DNA of 64,000 nucleotides from Nonomuraea jabiensis (GTDB lineage Bacteria; Actinomycetota; Actinomycetes; Streptosporangiales; Streptosporangiaceae), in contig NZ_JACHMB010000001.1 in NCBI RefSeq assembly GCF_014204795.1, forward strand, positions 3,906,001-3,970,000, written 5' to 3'. The notes below the pieces were generated by a model. The model worked only from the letters and a program-made list of their open reading frames with translations. It was not told where the DNA came from and searched no databases. Shown here one piece after another: positions 1 to 8,240 of the stretch (its first letter is position 1; the number at the start of each line of letters is the position of its first letter). Made by a program: the position numbers and the translations under genes.

Positions 1-1
1 C

Positions 2-1048
2 AACGGCAAGACGACCACCACGCGGCTGATCACCTCGGCGCTCCTCGAGCTCGGCGACGTCGCCACCAACGCGCTGGGCGCCAACATGCCCGCCGGCCAC
101 GTCTCGGCGCTCTCCCAGAACAAGAGCGCCCCGTACGGCGTGCTCGAAGTGGACGAGAAATACCTGCCGGAGGTCCTCGACACCACCGGCGCGGGCGTCG
201 TGTGCCTGATGAACCTCAGCCGCGACCAGATGGACCGTGCCGCCGAGATCTGGCTGCTCGCGCAGAAGTGGCGCAGGGCGCTGTCCGGCAAGCCCACCCA
301 CGTCATCGCCAACTGCGACGACCCGCTCGTGACCTGGGGCGCCTCCACGGCCGCGAAGGTCACCTGGGTCTCCGGCGGCCAGCGGTGGAAGGAAGACTCC
401 TGGTGCTGTCCCGAGTGCGGCGGCCCGCTGGACCGTAAGGACGCCGACTGGGCGTGCAAGGAGTGCACGTTCCACCGGCCGGAGCCGCAGTGGGCGATCG
501 ACGACGAGGTGGCCGTCGACCCGCGCGGGCAGCGGTGGCAGCTCGACATCCAGCTGCCCGGCCTGGCCAACCGGTCCAACGCGGTGATGGCGCTGGCGGT
601 GGCCGAGGCGTTCGGGGTGCCGGTGGAGCGGGCGCTGCCGCGGCTGCGCCAGGTCACCTCGGTGGCCGGCCGCTACACCACGGTCGAGCGCGACGGCCGG
701 CACGCGCGGCTGCTGCTGGCGAAGAATCCGGCGGGGTGGCTGGAGGCGTTCGACGTGGCCGACCCGCAGCTGCCGATCATCCTCTCGGTCAACGCCAACG
801 GCCCCGACGGGCGCGACACCTCCTGGCTGTGGGACGTCGACTACCGCATCCTGCGCGGGCGCCCGGTCTTCGTGACGGGCGAGCGCCGCCTCGACCTGGC
901 GCTCCGGCTCGAGGTGGCGGACGTGCCGTTCATGCTGTGCGGCTCGTTCACGGAGGCGCTGGCCATGCAGCCTCCCGGCCGGGTCGACGTCATCGCCAAC
1001 TACACCGCCTTCCAGCAGATCCGAACGGAGTTCGGCCGTGCCGTCTGA
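2..1048 (+). CDS. murT: MurT, lipid II isoglutaminyl synthase ligase subunit (5' end cut by window)
   Basis: The reading frame enters at the window edge inside a Mur-ligase P-loop (NGKTTTTRLI), so the first residues are missing. A four-cysteine zinc ribbon (CCPEC then CKEC, about nt 403-467) sits inside the central domain, which is diagnostic of MurT rather than MurC-F. The C-terminal half is the DUF1727-type domain. Known role: with GatD it activates and amidates the D-Glu of lipid II to D-isoglutamine in the cytoplasm. The 3' end overlaps gatD by 11 bp, so the two are translationally coupled. Confidence 0.95.
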   Translation, partial: NGKTTTTRLITSALLELGDVATNALGANMPAGHVSALSQNKSAPYGVLEVDEKYLPEVLDTTGAGVVCLMNLSRDQMDRAAEIWLLAQKWRRALSGKPTHVIANCDDPLVTWGASTAAKVTWVSGGQRWKEDSWCCPECGGPLDRKDADWACKECTFHRPEPQWAIDDEVAVDPRGQRWQLDIQLPGLANRSNAVMALAVAEAFGVPVERALPRLRQVTSVAGRYTTVERDGRHARLLLAKNPAGWLEAFDVADPQLPIILSVNANGPDGRDTSWLWDVDYRILRGRPVFVTGERRLDLALRLEVADVPFMLCGSFTEALAMQPPGRVDVIANYTAFQQIRTEFGRAV

Positions 1049-1751
1049 CAGCGCCCTTCGCATCGTCTGGATCTATCCTGACCTGCTGAGCACGTACGGG
1101 GACCAGGGCAACGTGCTCGTCCTGGAGCAGCGCGCCAACCGCCGGGGGATCGCGACCGAGACGATCCACGTACGCTCGGCGGACCCGGTGCCGGAGACGG
1201 GCGACATCTACCTCATCGGCGGCGGCGAGGACCGCCCCCAGATCCTGGCCGCCGAGCGCCTGCGCCGCGACGGCGGCCTCCACCACGCCGTCGCCCGCGG
1301 CGCCGCCCTGCTGGCGGTGTGCGCCGGATACCAGATCATGGGCAGCACGTTCGGGGGCGAGGAGGGCCAGCCGGTCGACGGGATCGGGCTGCTGGACATC
1401 GCCAGCTCCCGCGGTCCCGCCCGGGCGGTCGGCGAGCTGGCCGCCGAGGTGGACGCCGCGCTCAACCTCCCCACCCTGACCGGCTTCGAGAACCACATGG
1501 GCGTCACCCACCTCGGCCCCGGCGTCAAGCCCCTGTCGCGGACCCTCGTCGGGGTGGGCAACGGAGACGGCTTCGAGGGCTGCTACGCGGGCCACGTGGT
1601 GGGCACCTACCTCCACGGGCCCGCCCTGGCCCGCAACCCGGCCCTGGCCGACCTGCTGCTGTCGTGGCGGGTGGGCGACCTGGCGCCCCTCGACAACTCC
1701 CGCTACGACGCCCTGCGCCAGGAACGCCTGGCCGCCGTACTGCCCGGCTGA
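1038..1751 (+). CDS. gatD: GatD, lipid II isoglutaminyl synthase glutaminase subunit
   Basis: 237-residue class I glutamine-amidotransferase-like protein starting at GTG within the end of murT. The nucleophile Cys is in LAVCAGYQIMG (about residue 95) and the His in YLHGP (about residue 193). It releases ammonia from glutamine and passes it to MurT for amidation of lipid II. Length and pairing are typical. Its last 49 bp overlap the 3' end of the convergent oxidoreductase gene. Confidence 0.95.
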   Translation: MPSDSALRIVWIYPDLLSTYGDQGNVLVLEQRANRRGIATETIHVRSADPVPETGDIYLIGGGEDRPQILAAERLRRDGGLHHAVARGAALLAVCAGYQIMGSTFGGEEGQPVDGIGLLDIASSRGPARAVGELAAEVDAALNLPTLTGFENHMGVTHLGPGVKPLSRTLVGVGNGDGFEGCYAGHVVGTYLHGPALARNPALADLLLSWRVGDLAPLDNSRYDALRQERLAAVLPG

Positions 1752-2890
1752 CCGCTCTCCTCGTCGCGGGGGAAGAAGGGCAGCTCGAGGAGGACGCGGT
1801 CGGCGGCGGCGAGGATCTTCGCGGCGTCGTCGACCGGCGGGTGGATGAACTGGTTGATCTGCCGCTTGATCTCCTTCCCTGCGGCGCCCGAGGCCATCAC
1901 CCGGCGGTCCCAGCCCCGGGTGAAGATCCCGCCGGCGCCGCCCAGGTCCAGGCAGGTGACGTACGGGCCGGGGGTGAAGTCGCGCGGCGGCACGCCGAGC
2001 AGGTCGGCCGCCGCGTTGTAGCCGGCGACCTTGCCGAGCGGGGTGGCGTGCTGGCAGGCCTGCATCACCGTGTGCTCGGCGTCGAACGCGGCGGCGGCCG
2101 TGTCCCCGGCGGCGAACACCTCGGGAAGGGCGCGCAGGTGCCGGTCCACCGGCACCCGGCCGAGGTGGTCGAGCTCGCCGGAGATCTGCCGGGCGAGCTC
2201 GCTGGCCCGCATCCCGGCCGACCAGACCACCGCGTCCGCCTCGACCCGGGTGCCGTCGGACAGGACGGCGTACCCGTCGCCGACCTCCGTCACCGTCGTC
2301 CCGAGGCGGCGTTCGACGCGCAGCCGGTCCAGCGCCGCCTCGATCTCCTCGCGCGGGCCCGGGCCGAGCTGGTGCCCGACCACCTGCGAGCGGTCCACCA
2401 GCAGCACCCGGCCCCGGGCGGCCAGCTCGGTGGCCGCCTCCAGGCCCACGAACCCGGCGCCCACGACCACGGCGCGGTAATCCTCGCGGCCGCGCAGGTG
2501 GTCGGCGAGCCGCCTGGCCCCGTCCAGGGTGTCGATGTCGAAGAGCCGTTCGGCGCCGGGCAGGCCCTCGGGCCGGACGAGCTTGCTGCCCGCCGCCAGC
2601 ACCAGGCGGTCATAGCCGATCTCCCGGCCGTCGGCCACGACCACGCGGCGGCCGGTGTCGATCGTGCTCACCGAGGCCCGCAGGTGCTCGACGCCGATCG
2701 GCCCGAGGATCCTGCCGAGCTCCACCTTGGCCAGGTCCGGCTCCGGCTCGTACAGGCGTGGCCGCAGCACCAGGTGCTCGTTCGGCGAGATGAGCGTGAT
2801 GCGCAGCTCCGCCGCTCCGCGTGCCAGCGCCGCTCCCGCCGCGCTCCACACGCCCGCGAAACCGCCTCCGATGATCACAACGTGCGCCAC
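1703..2890 (-). CDS. NAD(P)/FAD-dependent oxidoreductase, NDH-2-like
   Basis: 395 residues from a GTG start (MAHVVIIGGGFAG), chosen because the Rossmann motif GGGFAG begins at residue 8 and a GAGAGGA ribosome site lies just upstream. A second dinucleotide-binding motif (VVGAGFVGLEAA) and a GDTAAAAFD flavin motif follow in the order of pyridine nucleotide-disulfide/NDH-2 reductases. It lies 70 bp downstream of an ECF41 sigma gene on the same strand. ECF41 factors are typically linked to an oxidoreductase, carboxymuconolactone decarboxylase or epimerase, so this is probably its target. Substrate unknown. Confidence 0.85.
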   Translation of the reverse strand: MAHVVIIGGGFAGVWSAAGAALARGAAELRITLISPNEHLVLRPRLYEPEPDLAKVELGRILGPIGVEHLRASVSTIDTGRRVVVADGREIGYDRLVLAAGSKLVRPEGLPGAERLFDIDTLDGARRLADHLRGREDYRAVVVGAGFVGLEAATELAARGRVLLVDRSQVVGHQLGPGPREEIEAALDRLRVERRLGTTVTEVGDGYAVLSDGTRVEADAVVWSAGMRASELARQISGELDHLGRVPVDRHLRALPEVFAAGDTAAAAFDAEHTVMQACQHATPLGKVAGYNAAADLLGVPPRDFTPGPYVTCLDLGGAGGIFTRGWDRRVMASGAAGKEIKRQINQFIHPPVDDAAKILAAADRVLLELPFFPRDEESGQPGSTAARRSWRRAS

Positions 2891-2960
2891 TGTCCCGTCC
2901 TCTCTCAGCCTCGCCCCCGGGGGATCGGGGGCCGGTCGGCAGGGAGACAAGACGGCGGGG

Positions 2961-3833
2961 TCAGATGTGACCGACGCGGGCGAGCTTCTCCGGATTGACC
3001 AGGCGCCTGTACGTCGTGATCCGCCCGTCGGCGATCTCCACGGTGTCGAGCCAGACCAGCTCGCCGCCGTGGTAGGTCGCCAGGGCCGGGTGCCCGTTCA
3101 CCTCGATGACCTCGAACGCGTCGGGCCGCCTGAGCTCGATCTGCCTGGCCGCCAGCAGCGCGATCCGCTCGGCGCCCCGGACCGGCCTGCGCGCCGCGGT
3201 CACCTCGCCGCCGCCGTCGGCGACGTACACGGCGTCGGGGTGCAGCAACTCGACGAGCCCGGCGATGTCACCCGCGTCGGCGGCCGCCTTGAACGCCCTC
3301 AGCAGCCGCTCGGTCTCGGCCCTGGACGCCCGGGGCCGCTCCTGGACCGCCGCGACCCGTGCCCGCGCGCGGGAGGCGAGCTTGCGGGCGGCGGCGGGCG
3401 TGCTGTCGAGCACCTCGGCGATCCGGGCGAACGGGAAGTCGAAGACGTCGTGCAGCACCAGCGCGACGCGTTCGGCCGGGGTGAGCGTCTCCATGACCAC
3501 CAGCATCGCGGTGCTCACCGACTCGTCCACGAGCACCTGGGCGGCGGCGTCGGGCCCGGTCAGCAGCGGTTCGGGCAGCCAGGGCCCGACGTAGGACTCG
3601 CGCCGGACGCGCGCCGACTGCAGCACGTTGTAGGACGTCCGGGCGGCCACGGTCACCAGCCAGGCCCGCAGGTCCCGCACCTCGGACAGGTCGGCGGCGA
3701 CGGCGCGCAACCAGACCTCCTGCGTCACGTCCTCGGCCTCGGCCACGGTGCCGAGGATGCGGTAGGCCGCCCCGAAGACCGCGGAGCGATGCGACTCCCA
3801 CTCGCCCTCCGCCAACGCGCCGGCCATCTCCAC
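2961..3833 (-). CDS. sigJ: ECF41-type sigma factor (SigJ-like) with SnoaL C-terminal domain
   Basis: 290 residues: region 2 at about 10-80, region 4 at about 115-165, then a SnoaL-like extension to the end. Three motifs known from ECF41 factors are visible: WLPEPL in the linker, DGGGE (family DGGGK/R) and NPEKL near the C-terminus. In this family the fused extension regulates activity in place of an anti-sigma factor, and none is encoded nearby. The oxidoreductase downstream is the likely regulon member. I looked for the ECF41 promoter core TGTCACA upstream of both genes and did not find it. Confidence 0.9.
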   Translation of the reverse strand: MEMAGALAEGEWESHRSAVFGAAYRILGTVAEAEDVTQEVWLRAVAADLSEVRDLRAWLVTVAARTSYNVLQSARVRRESYVGPWLPEPLLTGPDAAAQVLVDESVSTAMLVVMETLTPAERVALVLHDVFDFPFARIAEVLDSTPAAARKLASRARARVAAVQERPRASRAETERLLRAFKAAADAGDIAGLVELLHPDAVYVADGGGEVTAARRPVRGAERIALLAARQIELRRPDAFEVIEVNGHPALATYHGGELVWLDTVEIADGRITTYRRLVNPEKLARVGHI

Positions 3834-3911
3834 CCCCGCCTCGCCGATCGAGCCCCGATCCTGGGCAAGTCCGGGGAGCCGCGCGCCCTGCCGGCCCGTG
3901 ATCCCGGAAGC

Positions 3912-4274
3912 TCAGTAGACCAGCGCCTGGGCGCCTTCCCTGACCACTTCCTCGACGAACGCCGGCGCACCGGCGATGCGGACCCCGTCGATGAGGTCGT
4001 CCACGGTGATGTTCCTACGGGCCGCGCACTGGGTGCAGAGCGTCACGCGCCCTGCCGCCAGCACGGCGTCGAGGAGGTCGGTGAGCGGCGCGGCGTGCGG
4101 CAGGCTGAACTCCTTGGCCCTGCCCGGCAGCGCGAACCACGACGCCTCGCCGGTCAGCCACAGGGAGACGGGCACACCGCTCGCCAGCGCGGCGGCCGCG
4201 ACATTGAACGCCTGGTTGCACCGCTCAGGCGCATCCGCCCCGGCGGTCACCTTGATCACCAGTGATCGTTCCAT
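3912..4274 (-). CDS. DsrE-family protein
   Basis: 120-residue protein of the DsrE/DsrF-like fold (peroxiredoxin-family-like): MERSLVIKVTAGADAPERC at the start, a central SLWLTGEASWFALPG and CTQCAARR near residue 80. DsrE-like proteins often carry a cysteine for sulfur relay. The CxxC here could be redox active, but the role is unknown. The ATG at 4274 was chosen; an in-frame GTG lies three codons upstream. It is divergent from the nitrobindin gene. Confidence 0.7.
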   Translation of the reverse strand: MERSLVIKVTAGADAPERCNQAFNVAAAALASGVPVSLWLTGEASWFALPGRAKEFSLPHAAPLTDLLDAVLAAGRVTLCTQCAARRNITVDDLIDGVRIAGAPAFVEEVVREGAQALVY

Positions 4275-4350
4275 ATCCGTCACCCTAACGCCCCCTGACT
4301 CCCGGTGAAGGCTCCGACTGAATACGGGCGGCGAGCAGGGAGCACTACGC

Positions 4351-4848
4351 TTGGGGAGCATGGAAGAACCTGAAGTGCACCCCGACCTGGAGCCCATCGC
4401 GTTCCTGCTCGGCCGGTGGGAAGGCGCCGGCGTGGGCGGCTACCCGACGATCGAGAGCTTCAACTTCGGGCAGGAGATCGAGTTCGGGCACAACGGGAAG
4501 CCGTTCCTGAGCTACGTGAGCCGCACCTGGCTGCTCGACCAGGACGGCAACCGGGTCAAGCCGCTGGCCACCGAGTCGGGATACTGGCGCCCGCAGCCCG
4601 ACAGGCAGATCGAGGTGGTGCTCGCCCACCCGACCGGGATCGTCGAGATCTACATCGGCGAGGTCGTCTTCCACAAGATCGAGCTGCGGACGGACGTCGT
4701 GGCCCGCACCGGCTCCGCCAAGGAGTACACGGCGGGGCACCGGCTGTACGGGCTGGTCAACGGCAACCTGATGTGGGCCTACGAGATGGCGGCCGTGGGT
4801 CACCCGCTCACGGACCACATGTCGGCGGAGCTGAAGAAGGTAGCTTGA
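4351..4848 (+). CDS. FABP-like/nitrobindin heme-binding protein
   Basis: Ten-stranded beta-barrel family member of about 165 residues with the nitrobindin signature GxWxGxG (GRWEGAGVGG) near the N-terminus and a His-rich C-terminal stretch (VGHPLTDHMSAEL) that supplies the axial heme ligand in the family. An AGGGAG ribosome site sits about 8 nt before TTG 4351 (MGSMEEP) but too far from ATG 4360, so TTG is preferred. Relatives bind ferric heme and isomerise peroxynitrite. A DUF2470 gene follows 6 bp downstream. Confidence 0.85.
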   Translation: MGSMEEPEVHPDLEPIAFLLGRWEGAGVGGYPTIESFNFGQEIEFGHNGKPFLSYVSRTWLLDQDGNRVKPLATESGYWRPQPDRQIEVVLAHPTGIVEIYIGEVVFHKIELRTDVVARTGSAKEYTAGHRLYGLVNGNLMWAYEMAAVGHPLTDHMSAELKKVA

Positions 4849-4854
4849 GCCGAT

Positions 4855-5151
4855 ATGAGCACGCCTTTCACCGCTGACGCCGTCGAGGCGATCAAGCGTC
4901 ACATGAATGACGACCACGCCGAGGACTCGCTGATCATCGTGCGGGCGCTCGGCGGCAGGCCCGGCGCCACCTCGGCGGTGACGAGTGACGTGGACGCCGA
5001 GGCGATCGAGTTCGTGGTCGACGGCGGGGAGCGGGTGCGGGTGCCGTGGGGGGAGACGCTCACCGAGCGGGCCCAGGTGCGTAAGGCTGTGGTGCGGCTC
5101 TATCGGGACGCGTGCGGCAGGCTCGGCATCGCGGCGCGGGGCGAGCACTGA
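4855..5151 (+). CDS. DUF2470-domain protein
   Basis: 98 residues, starting MSTPFTADAVEAIKRHMNDDHAED. The HMNDDH motif is the hallmark of DUF2470, found at the C-terminus of HugZ-type heme-utilisation proteins and as stand-alone proteins. It follows the heme-binding nitrobindin gene by 6 bp, so the pair probably forms a heme-related operon. The biochemical function is unknown. Confidence 0.8.
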   Translation: MSTPFTADAVEAIKRHMNDDHAEDSLIIVRALGGRPGATSAVTSDVDAEAIEFVVDGGERVRVPWGETLTERAQVRKAVVRLYRDACGRLGIAARGEH

Positions 5152-5180
5152 GGTCTCGATGGCCGGGTGACGTGGACATG

Positions 5181-5277
5181 AAAAGGGCCCCAGGCGAACT
5201 CCACCTGCTGGGCAGGTGGGCCGGATGGACCAAAGACGGGATCAGGATCCCGCCCTCCGGCTGCCAGGGGCCCCGGT
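5181..5277 (-). terminator. Three-way-junction terminator-like element
   Basis: On the minus strand a CC-GGGGCCC helix closes around two stable hairpins and ends in CTTTT. It would terminate the minus-strand transcript. It also lies just after the DUF2470 stop codon on the plus strand, but without a U-tract in that direction. Confidence 0.5.
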
Positions 5278-5321
5278 GGTTGCCTCGTATTCGCATACGT
5301 CACGAGACAACAGTCCGCGAC

Positions 5322-5363
5322 TTAGCGGACAACCACCTCGCTAGTCCAACTATGATTCACCAT
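5322..5363 (-). CDS. 13-codon mini-ORF (MVNHSWTSEVVVR) with an extended Shine-Dalgarno
   Basis: ATG at 5363 is preceded by AAAGGAGGTGG (5372-5382), almost the full complement of the 16S 3' end, 11 nt from the start. The peptide is MVNHSWTSEVVVR. Codons such as AAT, CAT, AGT and ACT are atypical for this GC-rich genome, suggesting constraint on the RNA. GGTCCAA upstream of the start can pair with TTGGACT inside the ORF, and the stop codon lies in the loop of the GTCCGC/GCGGAC hairpin. It could be a leader peptide or a translated part of a regulatory RNA. Confidence 0.4.
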   Translation of the reverse strand: MVNHSWTSEVVVR

Positions 5364-5454
5364 TGCTTGGACCACCTCCTTTCCGCGTACCAAAGACGCT
5401 ATGCGCTTGTACGCGAAAGGGGCAAGTGAATATCCCGCGCCGTACACTCGGGGC

Positions 5455-5868
5455 ATGACGGAGACGCAGTGGCATGAGGAACTCCGCGCCAAGGGCTACC
5501 GGGTCACCCCGCAGCGCCAGCTCGTCCTTGAGGCGGTCAAGACGTTGGAGCACGCCACGCCCGAGGAGATCTGCGTCAAGGTCCGCGAGACCGCCCGTGG
5601 CGTGAACATCTCCACGGTCTACCGGACGCTGGAGCTGCTCGAAGAGCTCGGCATGGTGACCCACACGCATCTGGGGCACGGCGCGCCGACCTACCACCTG
5701 GCCGCCGAGGCCGATCACGTGCACCTGGTGTGCCGGGGGTGCGACGAGGTGTTCGAGGTACGGCCCGAGCTCGCGGACGGGCTGGTCAAGGGGCTGGACG
5801 AGGAGCTGGGGTTCGTCGCGGACGTGCACCATCTGACCGTCTTCGGCCGGTGCCGCAACTGCCGATAG
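5455..5868 (+). CDS. Fur-family metalloregulator (possibly Nur)
   Basis: 137 residues: winged helix with KGYRVTPQRQLVLEAV and NISTVYRTLELLEELGMV, then a C-terminal metal-binding half with HVHLVCRGCDEVFEV and a final CRNC, giving two CxxC pairs as in structural zinc sites. ATG 5455 lies 6 nt after a TACACT -10 sequence (5443-5448), so the mRNA may be leaderless. By my recollection of Streptomyces coelicolor gene order, the Fur paralog near this position is Nur (nickel-responsive). The metal cannot be read from sequence. ygfZ follows 10 bp downstream. Confidence 0.85.
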   Translation: MTETQWHEELRAKGYRVTPQRQLVLEAVKTLEHATPEEICVKVRETARGVNISTVYRTLELLEELGMVTHTHLGHGAPTYHLAAEADHVHLVCRGCDEVFEVRPELADGLVKGLDEELGFVADVHHLTVFGRCRNCR

Positions 5869-5878
5869 CCTGGAGGGC

Positions 5879-6817
5879 ATGCGTAGTCCTCTGCTCGATC
5901 TCCCCGGCGCCGTCGCGGCCGATGGGCCGGATTCCGACGTGGCCGCACATTACGGCGATCTGTTCGCCGAGCAGCGTGCGCTGGCCAAGGGTGAGGCGGT
6001 CGTCGACCGCAGCAACCGTGAGGTGGTCCGCATCTCCGGCGCCGACCGGCTGAAATGGCTCAACGACCTGACCTCGCAGAAGCTCGACACGCTGCGGCCG
6101 GGCGAATGGACGCAGACGCTCGACCTCGACCTGCAGGGCCACGTGCTGCACCACCTGACGCTCGTCGACGACGGTGAGAGCCTGCTGGCCCACGTCGAGC
6201 CGGGCACCGCGCAGAGCCTGATCGACTATCTCGACCGGATGCGGTTCATGCTGCGGGTCGAGGTGGCGCGGGCCGACGACCTGGCCGTGCTGTCCACGGC
6301 CACGGAGGACTTCCTGGTGCCGCGCGAGGAGCTGCCCGACCACCTGGGCAAGCCGCTGGCGGGGCTGTGGGCGTACGAGGCGCTGCGGATCGAGGCGCAC
6401 CGGCCGCGGCTGGGGTTCGACACCGACCACAAGACGATCCCCCACGAGGTGGGCTGGATCGGCGCGGCCGTACACCTGAGCAAGGGGTGCTACCGCGGTC
6501 AGGAGACGGTCGCCCGGGTGCACAATCTCGGGCACCCGCCGCGCCGCTTGGTGTTCCTGCACCTCGACGGCAGCGTCGACACGCTGCCGGCGCACGGTGA
6601 TCCGGTGATCTTCGAGAGTCAGGAGGTCGGGGTGGTCGGGTCGGCCGCCCGGCACCACGAGCTCGGGCCGATCGCGCTGGCGGTGGTCAAGCGGACGGTG
6701 CCGGTGGACGCGCCGCTGCTGGCCGGTGGTGTGGCGGCCGCGCAGGAGGTCATCGTGCCGCCGGACGCGGGACGCAACGTCTCCATCGACCCGGCCCTTC
6801 GCCGCCGCATCCGCTGA
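5879..6817 (+). CDS. ygfZ: Folate-binding protein YgfZ (GcvT family)
   Basis: 312 residues. The diagnostic YgfZ motif K-G-C-Y-x-G-Q-E is present (LSKGCYRGQETVARVHNLG, near residue 205). YgfZ homologs bind tetrahydrofolate and help maintain Fe-S enzymes such as MiaB; the motif cysteine is essential in E. coli. Length is normal for actinobacterial members. It lies 10 bp after the Fur-family gene, likely the same transcript. Confidence 0.9.
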   Translation: MRSPLLDLPGAVAADGPDSDVAAHYGDLFAEQRALAKGEAVVDRSNREVVRISGADRLKWLNDLTSQKLDTLRPGEWTQTLDLDLQGHVLHHLTLVDDGESLLAHVEPGTAQSLIDYLDRMRFMLRVEVARADDLAVLSTATEDFLVPREELPDHLGKPLAGLWAYEALRIEAHRPRLGFDTDHKTIPHEVGWIGAAVHLSKGCYRGQETVARVHNLGHPPRRLVFLHLDGSVDTLPAHGDPVIFESQEVGVVGSAARHHELGPIALAVVKRTVPVDAPLLAGGVAAAQEVIVPPDAGRNVSIDPALRRRIR

Positions 6818-6845
6818 CTGGTGGAAGCCCCCCAGGCGGGGGCGG

Positions 6846-7271
6846 TCAGAAGTCGAGGACGAGGGTGATCGGGCCGTCGTTGACGAGCGACACCTTCATG
6901 TCGGCGCCGAAGACGCCCGTCTCCACGTGCGCCCCCAGCTGCCGCAGCTCCTCCACCACGGCCTCCACCAGCGGCTCCGCGACCGGCCCTGGGGCGGCGG
7001 CCTGCCACGTCGGCCGCCGCCCCTTGCGGGCGTCCCCGTACAGGGTGAACTGGCTGATCACCAGGAGCGGCGCCGACACGTCCGAGCAGGACTTCTCGCC
7101 GTGCAGGATGCGCAGGCCCCAGAGCTTGGCGGCGAGCTTGGCGGCCTCGGTCCGCGTGTCCGTGTGGGTGACGCCCACCAGCACCAGCAGGCCGGGCTCG
7201 TCGATGGCCCCGACGGTCTGACCGTCGACCACGACCGACGCCGAACTCACTCTCTGCACCACTGCTCGCAT
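6846..7271 (-). CDS. dtd: D-aminoacyl-tRNA deacylase
   Basis: 141 residues, starting MRAVVQRVSSASVVVDG. Both family motifs are present: SQFTLYGD (about residues 73-80) and the C-terminal NDGPITL (canonical NxGPVT). Dtd hydrolyses D-amino acids mischarged on tRNA, and also Gly-tRNA(Ala), acting as a homodimer. The gene faces ygfZ convergently and is divergent from the asparaginase-like gene. Confidence 0.95.
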   Translation of the reverse strand: MRAVVQRVSSASVVVDGQTVGAIDEPGLLVLVGVTHTDTRTEAAKLAAKLWGLRILHGEKSCSDVSAPLLVISQFTLYGDARKGRRPTWQAAAPGPVAEPLVEAVVEELRQLGAHVETGVFGADMKVSLVNDGPITLVLDF

Positions 7272-7331
7272 GGCAACCCATTCTGGACCAGGAAGAAGGG
7301 TTCGTAGACTCAGGCCCAAAGGGGAAGGGAA

Positions 7332-8240
7332 ATGTCGATGATTGTGGAAGTTGTCCGGTCCGGGTTCGTGGAGTCCACGCATCAGGTTCGCATGCTGACC
7401 GTGGACGCGGAAGGACGCCCGGTCGAGGCGAAGGGCGCGGTGCATGTGCCCGCGTCGCCACGGTCGTCGATGAAGCCGCTGCAGGCGCTCGGCATGCTCC
7501 GGTCCGGGCTCGGGCTGGAGGACGAGCTGCTGGCGCTGGCCTGCGCCTCGCACTCGGGCGAGCCGTTCCACGTGGACGGCGTCAGGAAGATCCTCGCGGG
7601 CGCGGGGCTGGAGGAGTCGGCGCTGCTGTGCCCCGAGGACTACCCGTTCGACCGGAGTGTCACGGAAAGCGGCCGCGTCTACATGAACTGCTCGGGCAAG
7701 CACGCCGCCATGCTGGCCACCTGCGTGCTGAACGACTGGCCCACCGAGTCCTACCTCGAGCCCAGGCACCCGCTCCAGCGGGCCATCCGCGAGACCGTGG
7801 AGGACCTGACGGGGGAGCGGGTGGCGGCCTCCGGGGTGGACGGGTGCGGCGCGCCGCTGTTCTTCGTGTCGATGCTGGGCGTGACGAAGGCGTTCCGGGC
7901 GTTCCCGAGGTCGTCCCCCGACTCGTACGAGCGCAAGATCTTCGAGGCGATGAGCACCTACCCCGAGTGGACCTCGGGCACCGACCGCCCCGAGGCCAGG
8001 CTGATGCGCGCGCTGCCCGGCCTCATGCTGAAGGCCGGGGCGGAGGCGTTCGACGCGTTCGCGTTCGAGGACGGGCGGGCGGGCACCGTCAAGATCGAGG
8101 ACGGGTCGCAGCGCGCCCGCGTCCCGGCCACGGTGGCGGCCCTGCGCTCGCTGGGCCTGGACGCGCCCGAGCTGGCCGAGCTCGCCGCCCCGCCGGTGCT
8201 CGGCGGCGGCCGGCCGGTGGGTGAGCTGCGGTTCCGTTAG
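7332..8240 (+). CDS. L-asparaginase II-like protein (COG4448)
   Basis: 302 residues with typical features of the bacterial/plant-type asparaginase II family: VVRSGFVESTHQV at the start, SPRSSMKPLQALGML, ASHSGEPFHVDGV, NCSGKHAAMLATC and VDGCGAPLF. It would hydrolyse asparagine to aspartate and ammonia. The start at 7332 follows a purine-rich GGGGAAGGGAA site. Its stop overlaps the convergent DUF2207 gene by 4 bp. Confidence 0.85.
   Translation: MSMIVEVVRSGFVESTHQVRMLTVDAEGRPVEAKGAVHVPASPRSSMKPLQALGMLRSGLGLEDELLALACASHSGEPFHVDGVRKILAGAGLEESALLCPEDYPFDRSVTESGRVYMNCSGKHAAMLATCVLNDWPTESYLEPRHPLQRAIRETVEDLTGERVAASGVDGCGAPLFFVSMLGVTKAFRAFPRSSPDSYERKIFEAMSTYPEWTSGTDRPEARLMRALPGLMLKAGAEAFDAFAFEDGRAGTVKIEDGSQRARVPATVAALRSLGLDAPELAELAAPPVLGGGRPVGELRFR

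Larger units (their letters stand above)
5181..5390 (-). ncRNA. Candidate structured RNA with a mini-ORF and terminal U-tract
   Basis: Read on the minus strand, this gap is packed with perfect pairings. A GGGCCCC/GGGGCCC helix (5185-5191 with 5267-5273) encloses two hairpins (5201-5219 and 5220-5261, the latter containing CGGGATC/GATCCCG). Upstream lie GTCCGC/GCGGAC (5313-5330), GTAT-GCGA-ATAC with a GNRA loop, and GGTGGTTG/CAACCACC. The closing helix is followed by TTTT on the minus strand, as in an intrinsic terminator. A TTGCCC...CATAGC promoter-like pair lies near 5400-5425. I do not recognise the family; direction is inferred from the U-tract and the mini-ORF. Confidence 0.55.
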
